In this document: piece after piece, positions 1 to 8,756 of the stretch
Position numbering within the stretch: position 1 is the first letter of the stretch
How the letters are laid out: the number at the start of each line of letters is the position of its first letter
From: Anaeromassilibacillus sp001305115
GTDB taxonomy: Bacteria > Bacillota > Clostridia > Oscillospirales > Acutalibacteraceae
Direction: 5' to 3'
Assembly (NCBI GenBank): GCA_042854365.1
Contig: AP031437.1
Coordinates: 2,356,001-2,420,000 of the forward strand
DNA length: 64,000 nt
Notes under the pieces: generated by a model
Databases searched by the model: none
The model's input: the letters and a program-made list of their open reading frames with translations, nothing else
What the model was told of the DNA's origin: nothing
Translations under genes and position numbers: made by a program

Positions 1-91
1 CTTGGTTCGATGATTTTTCGTGTAACTCTTCTACTCCCCGCTATGTAGGTGGTTTCCTATTTTGTTTCGTTCGACCCTAAAAGCAGTAATT

Positions 92-133
92 AAAAAGCGG
101 CGCTATCCGAATGCTCAGATAGCGCCGTTTTTT
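92..133. terminator. Intrinsic terminator (likely bidirectional)
   Basis: A 10-bp GC-rich stem (98-107 paired with 118-127) has an A run on its left and a T run on its right, so it can terminate in either direction. It lies just past the stop of the minus-strand HD-domain gene. The first 90 bases of the window hold no recognisable gene. Confidence 0.8.
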
Positions 134-143
134 ATCTTTGTCA

Positions 144-737
144 TCACTCTTCCAAGTAGCCTTTTTCAATGCTCTCCTGAACCATCTTGTCCACAACCGT
201 CCAAACTTCCGGAAGCGCCACACGGATGGGAGCCATCCGCTCATAAACTTGTGCGCTCTTCACACCGCCGAGTCCCCAGGTATGCCCCTGAGTCAAATAA
301 TTGTTTAAAAATGGCTGTAAACGGTCGATCGCCGCTGCATACTGCGCATCCGCCGTCTCCATCGCATCAAATTCTTCCCACAATGCGCGGAGTTCCGTCC
401 CTTGATCTTCCGGTAACATTGCAAAAAGCCGGTCTGCAGCCTCGGCTTCCCGTTGCTGCTTGTCCTGATTTCCCTGTATGTCATATGCGAAGGTATCGCC
501 CGCATAAATCTCGATCAAATCATGCACCAAAGCCATTCGAATTACACGTTCGCAATTAACCTTTTCCGGATCGGTATATTCCGCTAAAAGCATTGCCATC
601 AAAGCAAAATGCCAAGAATGCTCTGCATCCGATTCACGCCGCGTTTTATCGATCAAAATGGTTCTGCGATAGACGCTTTTCATCTTGTCTACCTCGATTA
701 GAAAGCGCAGCTGCTGTTCCAGTCGGGTGTTGTCCAT
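144..737 (-). CDS. HD-domain phosphohydrolase (YfbR/HDDC2-like 5'-deoxynucleotidase)
   Basis: A 197-residue soluble protein with the metal-binding HD signature: H40 (in EHSWH), H72-D73 (in LVHDLIE) and D138 (in AIDRL). The order and spacing match the YfbR/HDDC2 group, whose members dephosphorylate deoxynucleoside 5'-monophosphates. It is probably cytoplasmic, with a role in nucleotide pool housekeeping. A GAGG ribosome binding site precedes the ATG. It follows the zinc-ribbon gene by 18 bases, so the two are probably cotranscribed and end at the terminator at 92-133. The family call is firm; the exact substrate is inferred. Confidence 0.85.
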   Translation of the reverse strand: MDNTRLEQQLRFLIEVDKMKSVYRRTILIDKTRRESDAEHSWHFALMAMLLAEYTDPEKVNCERVIRMALVHDLIEIYAGDTFAYDIQGNQDKQQREAEAADRLFAMLPEDQGTELRALWEEFDAMETADAQYAAAIDRLQPFLNNYLTQGHTWGLGGVKSAQVYERMAPIRVALPEVWTVVDKMVQESIEKGYLEE

Positions 738-755
738 CTGTTTTCCTCGCTTTCC

Positions 756-1661
756 CTACGCTGGAAGGAACTCCTGTTCCAACCTTGACACCATGTCCTC
801 ATATGTTCGGGCACAATTCTCTGGATTGCCAGCTTCAAGCTCCACCAGACACGGCTGCAAATAGTTTTGCCAAATTCCCTGATAGATGGATGCACGGTCC
901 GCACGGTGGTCAATCTTTTGCACCAAAATCGGTGCAAAAAGATAGTACTCTTGAATTTTCCGTCTCCCTCCCGGCGTCTGTGTTAGCCAGTCGTCCCGGA
1001 AACGGCGGAAGGCTGTCAACTCATAACAATCATCGCTTTTTCCCTGAAACTCACACACCGCCGTAGTAATAAAACACAACCTTTGACGGAAACCTCTGCT
1101 GATCTCTTCATAGCGTGCTTTTCCCAGCGGCTTTTTGGGGTACTGTTTATTCCACTTTTCAAGAAAATGGTCTGCCAATGCCTCCGCTGCCTCATGCTCT
1201 TGCTTTAGGATTGCGGGGATCAGAAACGCGACAACCGTGTAGCGATAATCAAAAAAACGCGTGTCGCTCTCCTTCAGTTCCATCTGCTGAAACAGTTCCA
1301 AAAAGCGCTCCATCAAAAAAACGCTGTATTCTTCCGCCGCACGTTCTATTGAGCCAGCCTCCGCTGCAGCACAATAAGCCTGCAATACCGGCGCCCACCT
1401 CTCTGCATAGGACCGAAACGCCTCCGGATACCCATGATTATTCACCGCCTGGATATTTGCCCGATAAGCGACCAAGTCGTTTTTTAATTGCTCCTTCGCT
1501 GTGCGCAACAACGACGGATACGATTCTGAATCCCCCTGGGAGCACAACACCGCTTGAACATCAATAGGCTTGGCGCAATACATACAGACCACTTGTTGCG
1601 CATCATCTGGCAACTGAAGTTCTTTTCCGCAGTGAGGGCATTGAGCTGAAATAAATTGCAT
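756..1661 (-). CDS. Zinc-ribbon hypothetical protein
   Basis: A 301-residue protein. The N-terminus carries one zinc ribbon: CPHC at residues 8-11 and CMYC about 18 residues later. The rest appears helical, acidic and aromatic-rich, with no membrane segment or enzyme motif I recognise. The start is supported by an AGAGGTG ribosome binding site in front of the ATG. It sits between the DtxR-type regulator and the HD phosphohydrolase on the same strand with short gaps, so the three could form an operon. Ribbons of this sort often mark regulatory or scaffolding proteins, but no function is assigned. Confidence 0.7.
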   Translation of the reverse strand: MQFISAQCPHCGKELQLPDDAQQVVCMYCAKPIDVQAVLCSQGDSESYPSLLRTAKEQLKNDLVAYRANIQAVNNHGYPEAFRSYAERWAPVLQAYCAAAEAGSIERAAEEYSVFLMERFLELFQQMELKESDTRFFDYRYTVVAFLIPAILKQEHEAAEALADHFLEKWNKQYPKKPLGKARYEEISRGFRQRLCFITTAVCEFQGKSDDCYELTAFRRFRDDWLTQTPGGRRKIQEYYLFAPILVQKIDHRADRASIYQGIWQNYLQPCLVELEAGNPENCARTYEDMVSRLEQEFLPA

Positions 1662-1698
1662 TTGCTAACACCTCTTTATGAACAAAACCACCCTTAGA

Positions 1699-2070
1699 TT
1701 ATTCGTGGCTTTTTACATATTCTTTAATTTTTTCAAAGCTCTCCTGGCTGATGATGTGTTCAATCCGGCAGGCATCCTGTGCCGCAGTTTCCGGATTGAC
1801 GTCCAGGGCCTTGCGAAAAAACTCTGTCAGGACAGTGTGGCGCTCATAGACGGCGCTGGCTTTCGCAAAACCGCTCTCCGTCAGGACAATGTTCCCATTC
1901 TTTTCCATGACAATCAACCCCGCCTTGCGAAGAATACTCATGGCACGGCTGACGCTCGCTTTGGTAAAGGAGAGCTCATTGGCAACATCCACAGAGCGCA
2001 CATAACCATTTCGATTTTTTAATATCAGAATCGTCTCCAAATAATTTTCTCCGGATTCTTGAATCTTCAT
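1699..2070 (-). CDS. DtxR/MntR-family metal-dependent transcriptional repressor
   Basis: A 123-residue repressor with an N-terminal winged helix (about 1-65) followed by the metal-sensing dimerisation helices; there is no SH3 domain, as in the short MntR-like form. The sensing helix reads DACRIEH. It keeps the Cys-x-x-Glu-His ligand pattern of iron-type DtxR/IdeR rather than the Glu-x-x-Glu-His pattern of MntR, which suggests Fe2+ as effector (inference). An AGGAGG ribosome binding site sets the start, and a near-consensus promoter lies 40-68 bases upstream. Its target is not evident; no iron or manganese transporter is in the window. Confidence 0.88.
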   Translation of the reverse strand: MKIQESGENYLETILILKNRNGYVRSVDVANELSFTKASVSRAMSILRKAGLIVMEKNGNIVLTESGFAKASAVYERHTVLTEFFRKALDVNPETAAQDACRIEHIISQESFEKIKEYVKSHE

Positions 2071-2109
2071 AGAACTCCTCCTGTGCTAATGTGGATTTGT
2101 ATTCTTTTA

Positions 2110-2138
2110 ATTATAGCAGTTTTCCTTAAAAATGACAA
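2110..2138 (-). promoter_or_regulatory. Sigma-A promoter of the DtxR-type regulator gene
   Basis: On the minus strand TTGTCA (2138-2133) and TATAAT (2115-2110) are separated by 17 bases. An imperfect inverted repeat (AAGGAA/TTCCTT, 2137-2155) overlaps the -35 side and could be an operator, but this is a guess. Confidence 0.7.
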
Positions 2139-2305
2139 GGAAATCTGGATTCCTTTATGGTTTTCACCATATGTATCAAATCCGCTTTTATGATAGAATA
2201 GAAAGTGTCTGTTTCAGTAAAAACATTGATTCCTTTTCAACCAGTATAAATAGCGATAATAAATACCATTAGTTATAAAGTAATTCAAATAAGGAGCGAA
2301 GCCAA

Positions 2306-3898
2306 ATGATTACCGTTTCTGATCTGGGCCTAAGTTTCAGCGGCCAGAACCTCTTTTCCCACGTCAACCTATTGTTCACGGCCGGCAACTGCTATGGCGT
2401 GATAGGGGCAAATGGCGCGGGAAAGTCTACTTTTTTAAAAATCCTCTCCGGCGAGCTGGAACCCACAAAGGGAGAGGTCGTCATCGATCCAAAGCTGCGC
2501 ATGTCCGTTCTGAAACAGGATCACCACGCCTATGACGCATACACGGTCTTTGAGACGATCCTCATGGGGAACCCCCGCCTGTATGAGGTCCTTAAGCAAA
2601 AAGATGCGCTGTACGCGAAAGAAGATTTTTCCGACGCAGATGGCGATCTTGCTGCGGAATTAGAGGCAGAATTTGCCGAACTCAACGGTTGGGAAGCGGA
2701 AACAGAGGCTGGGAAACTGCTGCAAGGGCTGGGCTTGGACAACATGCTGCTATACTCGCAGATGGACACGCTTCCCGGCAATGAGAAAGTAAAAGTGCTT
2801 CTTGCGCAATCGCTGTTTGGCCAGCCGGACATCATCCTTTTGGACGAACCGACGAACGACCTGGATGTGCGGTCGATCTCTTGGCTGGAAGACTTCCTCG
2901 CCGATTATGAGGGAACTGTAATTGTCGTATCGCATGACCGCCATTTTCTGAACAACGTCTGTACCCATATTGTAGACATTGATTACAATAAGATCAAGCT
3001 CTATGTGGGAAATTACGATTTCTGGTATGAGTCGAGCCAATTGATGCAACGCGTTATGCGCGACCAAAATAAGAAGGCAGAAGAAAAGATCAAGGAATTA
3101 CAAGCTTTTATTCAACGTTTCTCTGCCAACAAAAGCAAATCGAAACAGGCGACATCCCGTAAAAAACTTCTGGAAAAAATCACGGTGGAAGAGATGCCTG
3201 CTTCCAGCCGCCGGTATCCGTTTGTCGGTTTTACAATGGATCGGGAACCTGGAAAAGAAATTTTAGAAGTTGAAAATCTTTCAAAAACGGTTGACGGCGT
3301 AAAAGTCCTCAATAACATCAGCTTCCGTGTCAACAAAGGGGATAAAATTGCTTTCCTTGCCAAAAATGATCTGGTTACCACTGCGCTATTCAAGATTCTG
3401 ATGGAAGAGTTAGAGCCCGATGAAGGGCGTTTCAAATGGGGAGTTTCTACCACCCAATCCTACTTTCCGCAGGACAATTCCGCCTATTTCAACGGGTGCG
3501 ATATGAGCATCATCAAATGGTTGGAACAATATGCACAGGATACCACTGAAACCTATCTGCGCAGCTTTCTCGGCAAGATGCTTTTCTCCGGCGATGATGT
3601 ACAAAAGCCGGTAAACGTTCTCTCCGGTGGGGAAAAAGTTCGCTGCATGCTGTCCCGTATGATGATGTTCGGTTCCAATGTCCTGGTCGTCGATCAGCCC
3701 ACCAATCACTTGGATCTGGAATCCATTACGGCCGTAAACAATGGTTTGATCGCATTCAAAGGCATTGTGCTTTTTGCTTCGCACGACCATCAATTTATCC
3801 AGACGGTTGCCAACCGAATCATTGAGATCACAGAGGATGGAATCATTGACCGTCTCGGCACATACGATGAATACCTGGAATCTATGAATCGTATGTAA
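2306..3898 (+). CDS. ABC-F family ATPase (YkpA/YbiT-like) with degenerate second nucleotide site
   Basis: A 530-residue soluble protein with two ABC ATPase domains and no membrane segments, as in ABC-F proteins that act on ribosomes. The first domain has an intact Walker A (GANGAGKST, K40) and Walker B (ILLDEPTNDLD), but its signature reads LPGNEK instead of LSGGEK. The second has a good signature (LSGGEK, near 438), yet its Walker A position reads AFLAKNDLVTT (about 347-358) without the Gly-Lys-Ser/Thr core, and its Walker B ends VVDQPTNHLD with Gln in place of the catalytic Glu. From memory, the degenerate second P-loop is shared by the YkpA group; the Glu-to-Gln change may be particular to this protein. 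Translation-factor role inferred. The start follows AAGGAG. Confidence 0.88.
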   Translation: MITVSDLGLSFSGQNLFSHVNLLFTAGNCYGVIGANGAGKSTFLKILSGELEPTKGEVVIDPKLRMSVLKQDHHAYDAYTVFETILMGNPRLYEVLKQKDALYAKEDFSDADGDLAAELEAEFAELNGWEAETEAGKLLQGLGLDNMLLYSQMDTLPGNEKVKVLLAQSLFGQPDIILLDEPTNDLDVRSISWLEDFLADYEGTVIVVSHDRHFLNNVCTHIVDIDYNKIKLYVGNYDFWYESSQLMQRVMRDQNKKAEEKIKELQAFIQRFSANKSKSKQATSRKKLLEKITVEEMPASSRRYPFVGFTMDREPGKEILEVENLSKTVDGVKVLNNISFRVNKGDKIAFLAKNDLVTTALFKILMEELEPDEGRFKWGVSTTQSYFPQDNSAYFNGCDMSIIKWLEQYAQDTTETYLRSFLGKMLFSGDDVQKPVNVLSGGEKVRCMLSRMMMFGSNVLVVDQPTNHLDLESITAVNNGLIAFKGIVLFASHDHQFIQTVANRIIEITEDGIIDRLGTYDEYLESMNRM

Positions 3899-3946
3899 AA
3901 GCGGACAAGTTTTTCAAGGTACGATTGTTTCCATATATGCCTAATT

Positions 3947-3992
3947 AAAAAGTGCCTACATTCCTTTTGCTCAAGGAATGTAGGCACTTTTT
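3947..3992 (+). terminator. Intrinsic terminator after the ABC-F gene
   Basis: A long near-perfect stem (19 bp, loop about 6) ends in TTTTT on the plus strand, 50 bases past the ABC-F stop. Its left flank is A-rich, so it may also stop minus-strand transcription from the HAD gene. From 3993 to 4231 I see only weak hairpins and no gene. Confidence 0.85.
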
Positions 3993-4231
3993 GTATGTCT
4001 TCTTTGGCAAAATGAGATCCTACAACTCTACCGGAGAGAATCAAACGATTCCGCTTGCAAGAAAGTCCGAGCATTCATAACAGGCTTCTGTTCGTACGTG
4101 TAACGCCCATTTACAGGTCCTATGAACAATCGATACAAGTGGAAGATTCGCGCCTTTTAAGAATCTTACCTGCGTGATGGCCTCACGGGCTTCCGCAAGC
4201 CTCGATTGGACTGGGGGCTACGACTTTGACG

Positions 4232-5059
4232 TCACAGTTGGACGAATCGTTCGATCGCACGGGCCACCCCATCCTCCGCATTGGAGGCGGTGCAATACTT
4301 CGCAGCCGCCTTCGCTTCCGCTGTACCGTTATCCATAGCAACCGAGTAATCTGCATATTGCAGCATTTCCACATCGTTTCCACTGTCCCCTATTGCCATC
4401 ACTTCACCTGGAACAATCCCCAGACTTTCACATAGATGGCACAGGGCATCCCCCTTACTTGCACCCGCACAATTCAGTTCAATATTGCTCCCTGCCGAGG
4501 ATACCACAGAGATCTCGGGTATCTCCTCAAACTGCCTCCATAACTTTTTACGAAGCTCGGGTTCTACATGGGCCAGATTTAGTTTTTCTACCCCTTCCGG
4601 ATGTCCCTGTAATAACGCTTGAAAGCTTTCCAGCTCAATCTGTGTCTTTCGGATATTTTCAATAAAGGCCGCTATAAAGGGCAGATCGTTCACTCTCTTT
4701 AAAGAACGTTTTTCCGCATAGATCTTTCCTCCACAATAAATCTGTGTCAGAAGGCCATAAGGTTCTAAAATTTTCAGTATCCGCTGCACCACTTCTGCCG
4801 GCATTGGGTTGGTGTAGATCACCCGATTTTCTACACGATCCCACACGGAAGCCCCATTGGAATTGATGACATAACGAATTCCTTCCATCTCCAAGAAAAC
4901 CCTTGGCAACATAGCCGCCACCCGTCCTGTCGCCGGCACAACCAACACGCCCCGTTTCACAGCTTTCTGCATGGCAAGTTGAACGGCTGGCGTGACAGTG
5001 AGGTGGTCGTCCAACAAAACTGTTCCGTCCATATCCAGCGCAATCAGTCGGATTCCCAT
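4232..5059 (-). CDS. Cof-type HAD-superfamily hydrolase
   Basis: A 275-residue member of the Cof/type IIB HAD phosphatases. Motif I is DMDGT with nucleophile D9 and acid/base D11; the metal-binding motif IV is GDSGNDVEML near residue 220. The cap region lies between them, as is usual for Cof proteins that act on sugar phosphates, nucleotides or flavin precursors. It stands alone between convergent and divergent neighbours. The start is supported by TAAGGAGG. The substrate cannot be deduced from sequence. Confidence 0.88.
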   Translation of the reverse strand: MGIRLIALDMDGTVLLDDHLTVTPAVQLAMQKAVKRGVLVVPATGRVAAMLPRVFLEMEGIRYVINSNGASVWDRVENRVIYTNPMPAEVVQRILKILEPYGLLTQIYCGGKIYAEKRSLKRVNDLPFIAAFIENIRKTQIELESFQALLQGHPEGVEKLNLAHVEPELRKKLWRQFEEIPEISVVSSAGSNIELNCAGASKGDALCHLCESLGIVPGEVMAIGDSGNDVEMLQYADYSVAMDNGTAEAKAAAKYCTASNAEDGVARAIERFVQL

Positions 5060-5617
5060 ACGCTGATCCTCCTTAAAGATGAAGTTTATAAATCCAAAAA
5101 AGCGTCATGCTCCGCATATTGTGGTATCTCTGTTACAGCGGAAATAGCATTGCAACCATTTGATTTTCTGCCTTATCCTGTCGGGTATGAAAAGAGCCTA
5201 TTCTGTAGGCTTTATTCATTCACTTATTTCTCTGCTTCCCTTTCCAGCTTTGCTATGGAGGAGGCCTAGTGAGCCGGAATACCAAACAAGGATCTATTGG
5301 GTAACAATGGTCTGTTCTCCAAACCAGCTGTACCCTCTCAGCACCAATATATAGTATAAAGAAAATTTATCCTGGATTAATTGCAGGGGATAAATATTCT
5401 GAAAATGTACCCACCAGACTTTGTTCCTATGCCTATACAAAAACTGTGCAGTCTTACAAGATGGTTCTTCTTCCCTGTCCAAAGCGTTGAGATAGTAGCC
5501 TTTTCTCCTTTGCATATACAGGGGGACTTGCAACAAACAAGCACCTTTCCCATAAGATAGTTAGGAGACACGGACGGTATGCGACCGTCCGAATTTAATT
5601 TGGATTGGGGCGATTCT
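5060..5617. other. 558-bp intergenic region upstream of sigK
   Basis: This stretch separates the divergent HAD and sigK genes and should hold both promoters. I found no convincing gene, tRNA or strong hairpin. The AT-rich part around 5345-5400 is the likeliest promoter area for sigK. No skin-type recombinase or attachment site is visible. Confidence 0.4.
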
Positions 5618-6313
5618 ATGCTGACAGCTCTGCTTTCCTGCGCACTTTCCGGCCTAATTTTTTTCATCCTACATGTCACCGGCGCTGGCTCTTTCCCAAG
5701 GCCGTTAACTGCGGAGGAAGAGCGTAATTGCTTGGAACGCCTCAAAAACGGAGATTCCAGCGCGCGTAATGAATTGATCGAACATAACCTACGTCTGGTC
5801 GCCCATATCGTAAAGAAATACTACTCGAATACAAATGACCAGGACGACTTAATATCCATCGGTACGATTGGACTTATCAAAGCAGTCAACACCTTTGACC
5901 ACTCCAAAGGGATTCGTCTTTCTAGTTATGCAGCGCGTTGCATTGAAAATGAGGTACTCATGTATTTTCGCGCTGCCAAAAAAAGCGCGCAGGACGTATC
6001 CATGAATGAACCAATTGACACCGACAAAGACGGCAATGCATTGACTCTTATGGATGTAATGGCCACAGAGGACAACATTGTCGAGAATCTGGACTGGAAG
6101 GTCAAATCCGAACAACTCAAACGTTACATTGCTCAGGTCCTTACCCCTCGGGAACGTGTTATCATTGAACTTCGTTACGGCCTCAATAACGATCACCCCC
6201 TCACGCAGAGAGAAGTCGCTGCACGTCTAAAGATTTCCCGCTCCTATGTATCGCGTATTGAAAAAAAAGCCTTGCAACTTTTAAAGAGACAGTTCGATAA
6301 GCCCTATCGTTAA
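5618..6313 (+). CDS. sigK: Sporulation RNA polymerase sigma factor SigK (pro-sigma-K)
   Basis: A 231-residue sigma-70 family protein that directs late mother-cell transcription during sporulation. The first ~20 residues are a hydrophobic pro-sequence before FPRPLT, as in pro-SigK, where membrane-embedded proteolysis activates the factor. Region 2 follows (HNLRLVAHIVKKY, DLISIGTIGLIKA, RLSSYAARCIENEVL), and the C-terminal region 4 helix-turn-helix ends SRSYVSRIEKKAL. I choose the ATG at 5618 because it gives a pro-sequence of about the usual length and has GGGG upstream; an in-frame ATG at 5579 would add 13 residues. The coding region is continuous, with no skin-like interruption. A terminator follows. 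Confidence 0.92.
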   Translation: MLTALLSCALSGLIFFILHVTGAGSFPRPLTAEEERNCLERLKNGDSSARNELIEHNLRLVAHIVKKYYSNTNDQDDLISIGTIGLIKAVNTFDHSKGIRLSSYAARCIENEVLMYFRAAKKSAQDVSMNEPIDTDKDGNALTLMDVMATEDNIVENLDWKVKSEQLKRYIAQVLTPRERVIIELRYGLNNDHPLTQREVAARLKISRSYVSRIEKKALQLLKRQFDKPYR

Positions 6314-6369
6314 AGTTTCTATTTTCGTCAGACACATCCGTTGTACCCAAAAATAACATCTATACTTAT

Positions 6370-6416
6370 AAATCCCTGACCTTTTCCAAATGTTGGAGAC
6401 GGGCCAGGGATTTTTT
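6370..6416 (+). terminator. Terminator after sigK
   Basis: An inverted repeat (AATCCCTG paired with CAGGGATT) is followed by TTTTTT, about 60 bases past the sigK stop. It separates sigK from the Ter operon promoter. Confidence 0.7.
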
Positions 6417-6522
6417 AGATTGAATCCTCTGAAACCCATTCTAGGTCGTAAACAGCAGAACATTTATTTACAAATCATACAGTTTTCCATTATTTTACAA
6501 ATTTCTTAAATGTGAATTTTAA

Positions 6523-6536
6523 CAACAAATTTGTTG
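6523..6536. promoter_or_regulatory. 14-bp palindrome overlapping the Ter operon -35 element
   Basis: CAACAAATTTGTTG is a perfect palindrome whose last three bases are the start of the -35 hexamer. Further TTGTTGAATT copies recur just downstream of the promoter (near 6590). This position suits a repressor or activator site, but no regulator gene is adjacent. Confidence 0.45.
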
Positions 6537-6562
6537 AATTCCTACCCTCGACATAGTATAAT
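6534..6562 (+). promoter_or_regulatory. Sigma-A promoter of the Ter stress operon
   Basis: TTGAAT (6534-6539) and a perfect TATAAT (6557-6562) are 17 bases apart, about 100 bases upstream of the first Ter gene. No other comparably good promoter was seen before 22.6 kb, so this probably drives the whole operon. The leader between it and 6665 contains no obvious riboswitch. Confidence 0.8.
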
Positions 6563-6664
6563 AGAAATCGTATATTTTTTGCAAATTCATTGTTGAATTT
6601 GTTGGATTTTTGTAAGAATTTTTGCGGTCAATCACCATTGACCGTGGCAAAGGGGCTCGTCAAA

Positions 6665-7807
6665 ATGGATCTTCAAAAGGGACAAAAGTTAAAGCTTTCG
6701 GAGCTCTCCCCATCCGGTAAGGTAACGGTCCACGTAGCAGTACAGATGCGTGACGGGGAAGCAGACACCACCTGTTTCGGGGTCGATGCAGAAGGGAAAT
6801 TGTCGGATGACCGTTATTTTATTTTTTACAACCAGTTGCGCTCTCCAGAGGGTGCAATTGTTATGGAAAGCGGAAACGATGGGACAACTTTTTCCATGGA
6901 CTTGGACAACCTTCCAGACACCATACAGAAACTAGTTATCACGGTTGCCGCGGACGGTTGTTTGATGCGCGATATTGCCAGCGGAATCATCTCATTGACA
7001 GGGGGCGCTCTCTCCGCCGACTATACTTTTTCCGGAGACCAGTTCAACCAAGAACGAGCATTAATTCTTTGCGAGCTTTACAAAAAAGATCATATCTGGC
7101 GCTATTCCGTTGTCTCCAGTGGCTTTAACGGTGGTTTAGATGCTCTTCTTGCCTATTTTGGCGGGGAAGTTGCTCAGCCACAAAATCCTGCGCCCGTCCC
7201 TGTTCCACCGCCGGTGGTTCCTAAAGTCAATCTGAGCAAAATCAGCCTTAAAAAGAGCGGAGATTCTCATAAAATTGATCTTCATAAAAACAGTGGAGAA
7301 ATCCATGTCAATCTGAATTGGAATGCCGGGAAGCGCGGCCTATTTCGCGGTGGTGCAATTGATTTGGATTTGGCCTGTATGTACCGGCTGAAAAATGGCA
7401 AAAAGGGCGTCATACAAGCCCTTGGAAACGCCTTTGGAAGTGCGACCTCTGAGCCGTTCATCCTATTGGATCAAGATGATCGTTCGGGCAACAGTGTCGG
7501 CGGAGAAAACATGTATTTTAAGCGGCCAGAACAGATCGAATTTGCAGTTGTATTCGCCTATATCTACGATGGCGTTCCCAATTGGCGTTCGACAGACGCC
7601 GCTGTGCTTTTGCAGCAACAGGGAGCCCCGGACATCGAAATTCGCATTGATAACCCAAACAGTCAGGAGCGTTTTTGCGTTTTGGCCAGTTTGTCCGGAT
7701 CAAGTGGTCATTTGGAAGTCAAACGGGAGGATCGTTTCTTTTCTGGACATCGCCAGGTGGACGATTATTATCATTTTGGATTTCGATGGGTTGCCGGCCA
7801 TAAGTAA
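6665..7807 (+). CDS. TerA-like tellurium-resistance/stress protein (two TerD-fold domains)
   Basis: A 380-residue cytoplasmic protein. Residues 1-175 form a TerD-type beta-sandwich domain (starts MDLQKGQKLKL, ends with the family's SSGFNGGLDALLAYFGG). A proline-rich linker follows, and a second diverged domain (about 195-380) resembles the TerA C-terminal half. Ter proteins are Ca2+-binding stress proteins associated with membranes, linked to tellurite, phage and colicin resistance. I place the start at ATG 6665 because AAAGGGG precedes it and the TerD fold begins there; translation further upstream would need a TTG. First gene of the operon. Confidence 0.8.
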   Translation: MDLQKGQKLKLSELSPSGKVTVHVAVQMRDGEADTTCFGVDAEGKLSDDRYFIFYNQLRSPEGAIVMESGNDGTTFSMDLDNLPDTIQKLVITVAADGCLMRDIASGIISLTGGALSADYTFSGDQFNQERALILCELYKKDHIWRYSVVSSGFNGGLDALLAYFGGEVAQPQNPAPVPVPPPVVPKVNLSKISLKKSGDSHKIDLHKNSGEIHVNLNWNAGKRGLFRGGAIDLDLACMYRLKNGKKGVIQALGNAFGSATSEPFILLDQDDRSGNSVGGENMYFKRPEQIEFAVVFAYIYDGVPNWRSTDAAVLLQQQGAPDIEIRIDNPNSQERFCVLASLSGSSGHLEVKREDRFFSGHRQVDDYYHFGFRWVAGHK

Positions 7808-7845
7808 TTCAATTTATTTTTGGATTAGGAAGGTGAAATATTTGC

Positions 7846-8688
7846 ATGTACAGTGCGGTAGGAACACGTGAAAATATAAAAATTATTGATTCAGCGGAAT
7901 ATGGCGGCGTCAAAATTGAGGTTATGGAGTACCAGCATTTGTTTGGTTCCACAGGAACTAGCGCCGCGATGGATCTCTATTTCATGGAGAAACAAAACAT
8001 TCGAGCCCGACAAGTAGCTGTATACCTCTCCAATGATATGGTGACCGTAGAGCCAGGCGCTATGAGTTATTTCCGGGGGCCCTTGGAAATGGTTTCCGGT
8101 GTCACCGCCGGCAATGCGTTGGGACGCCTGTTCTCCGGTGCAGTCACCGGAGAAGCAGCCGCACAGCCGGAATACCGCGGCAGTGGTATGTTGGTCCTGG
8201 AGCCTTCTTTCAATCATTTTTTGATTCTTCAACTGGACAAAGAAGAAATCATTGTGGATAAAGGGATGTTTTACTGTGCACAGGGAAGCGTAACGGTTAA
8301 ACCGGTTATGCAGCGGAGTATTTCCTCCGCCCTTGGAGATGGGGAGGGCCTCTTCCAGATTTCCCTCTCCGGTACGGGTTTGGTAGTCTTGGAATGTCCT
8401 GTCCCGTCCTGTGAAATCGACATCATTGAGCTGCAAAACGACACGTTACGGGTCGATGGGAACTTTGCTGTTCTCCGTTCTGCTTCGCTGCAATTTACAG
8501 TGGAACGTTCTGCAAAATCGCTTATCGGTTCCGCCATCAGTGGAGAAGGTCTGGTAAACGTGTATCGAGGAACAGGAAGCGTCTGGCTGGCGCCTACCAT
8601 CAAAATCTACAATACAATCAATGCTGCCCGTGCTTTGGGTAATACCAGTACCAAGGCAATGAATATGAACACCAGCAATAGCCGCTAA
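7846..8688 (+). CDS. AIM24-family protein
   Basis: A 280-residue beta-rich protein recognised as AIM24 (TRAP-like beta-helix fold) by its repeated short strands and glycine-rich turns, such as VEPGAMSYF and ISLSGTGLVVLE. AIM24 proteins are often encoded beside Ter genes in bacteria; the yeast namesake is mitochondrial. The biochemical role is unknown, and a membrane- or assembly-related scaffold is likely. No signal peptide is visible. The start follows AGGAAGG. It lies 38 bases after TerA and is clearly cotranscribed. Confidence 0.8.
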   Translation: MYSAVGTRENIKIIDSAEYGGVKIEVMEYQHLFGSTGTSAAMDLYFMEKQNIRARQVAVYLSNDMVTVEPGAMSYFRGPLEMVSGVTAGNALGRLFSGAVTGEAAAQPEYRGSGMLVLEPSFNHFLILQLDKEEIIVDKGMFYCAQGSVTVKPVMQRSISSALGDGEGLFQISLSGTGLVVLECPVPSCEIDIIELQNDTLRVDGNFAVLRSASLQFTVERSAKSLIGSAISGEGLVNVYRGTGSVWLAPTIKIYNTINAARALGNTSTKAMNMNTSNSR

Positions 8689-8756
8689 TATCCAAAGGGC
8701 GACTTATGCTTCTCTTATAGAAAGCCTTATCAATTCAGCGATTGGAGCACAGAGCT

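Noticed and set aside
5579..5617. Upstream ATG for sigK
   Set aside because: It would lengthen the pro-sequence by 13 residues compared with known pro-SigK; the ATG at 5618 gives the expected length.
5060..5617. skin-element attachment site or recombinase near sigK
   Set aside because: sigK is continuous and no recombinase or repeat flanks it.
6590..6664. Longer TerA-like start at a TTG
   Set aside because: The extension precedes the conserved TerD N-terminus; the ATG at 6665 has a good ribosome binding site.
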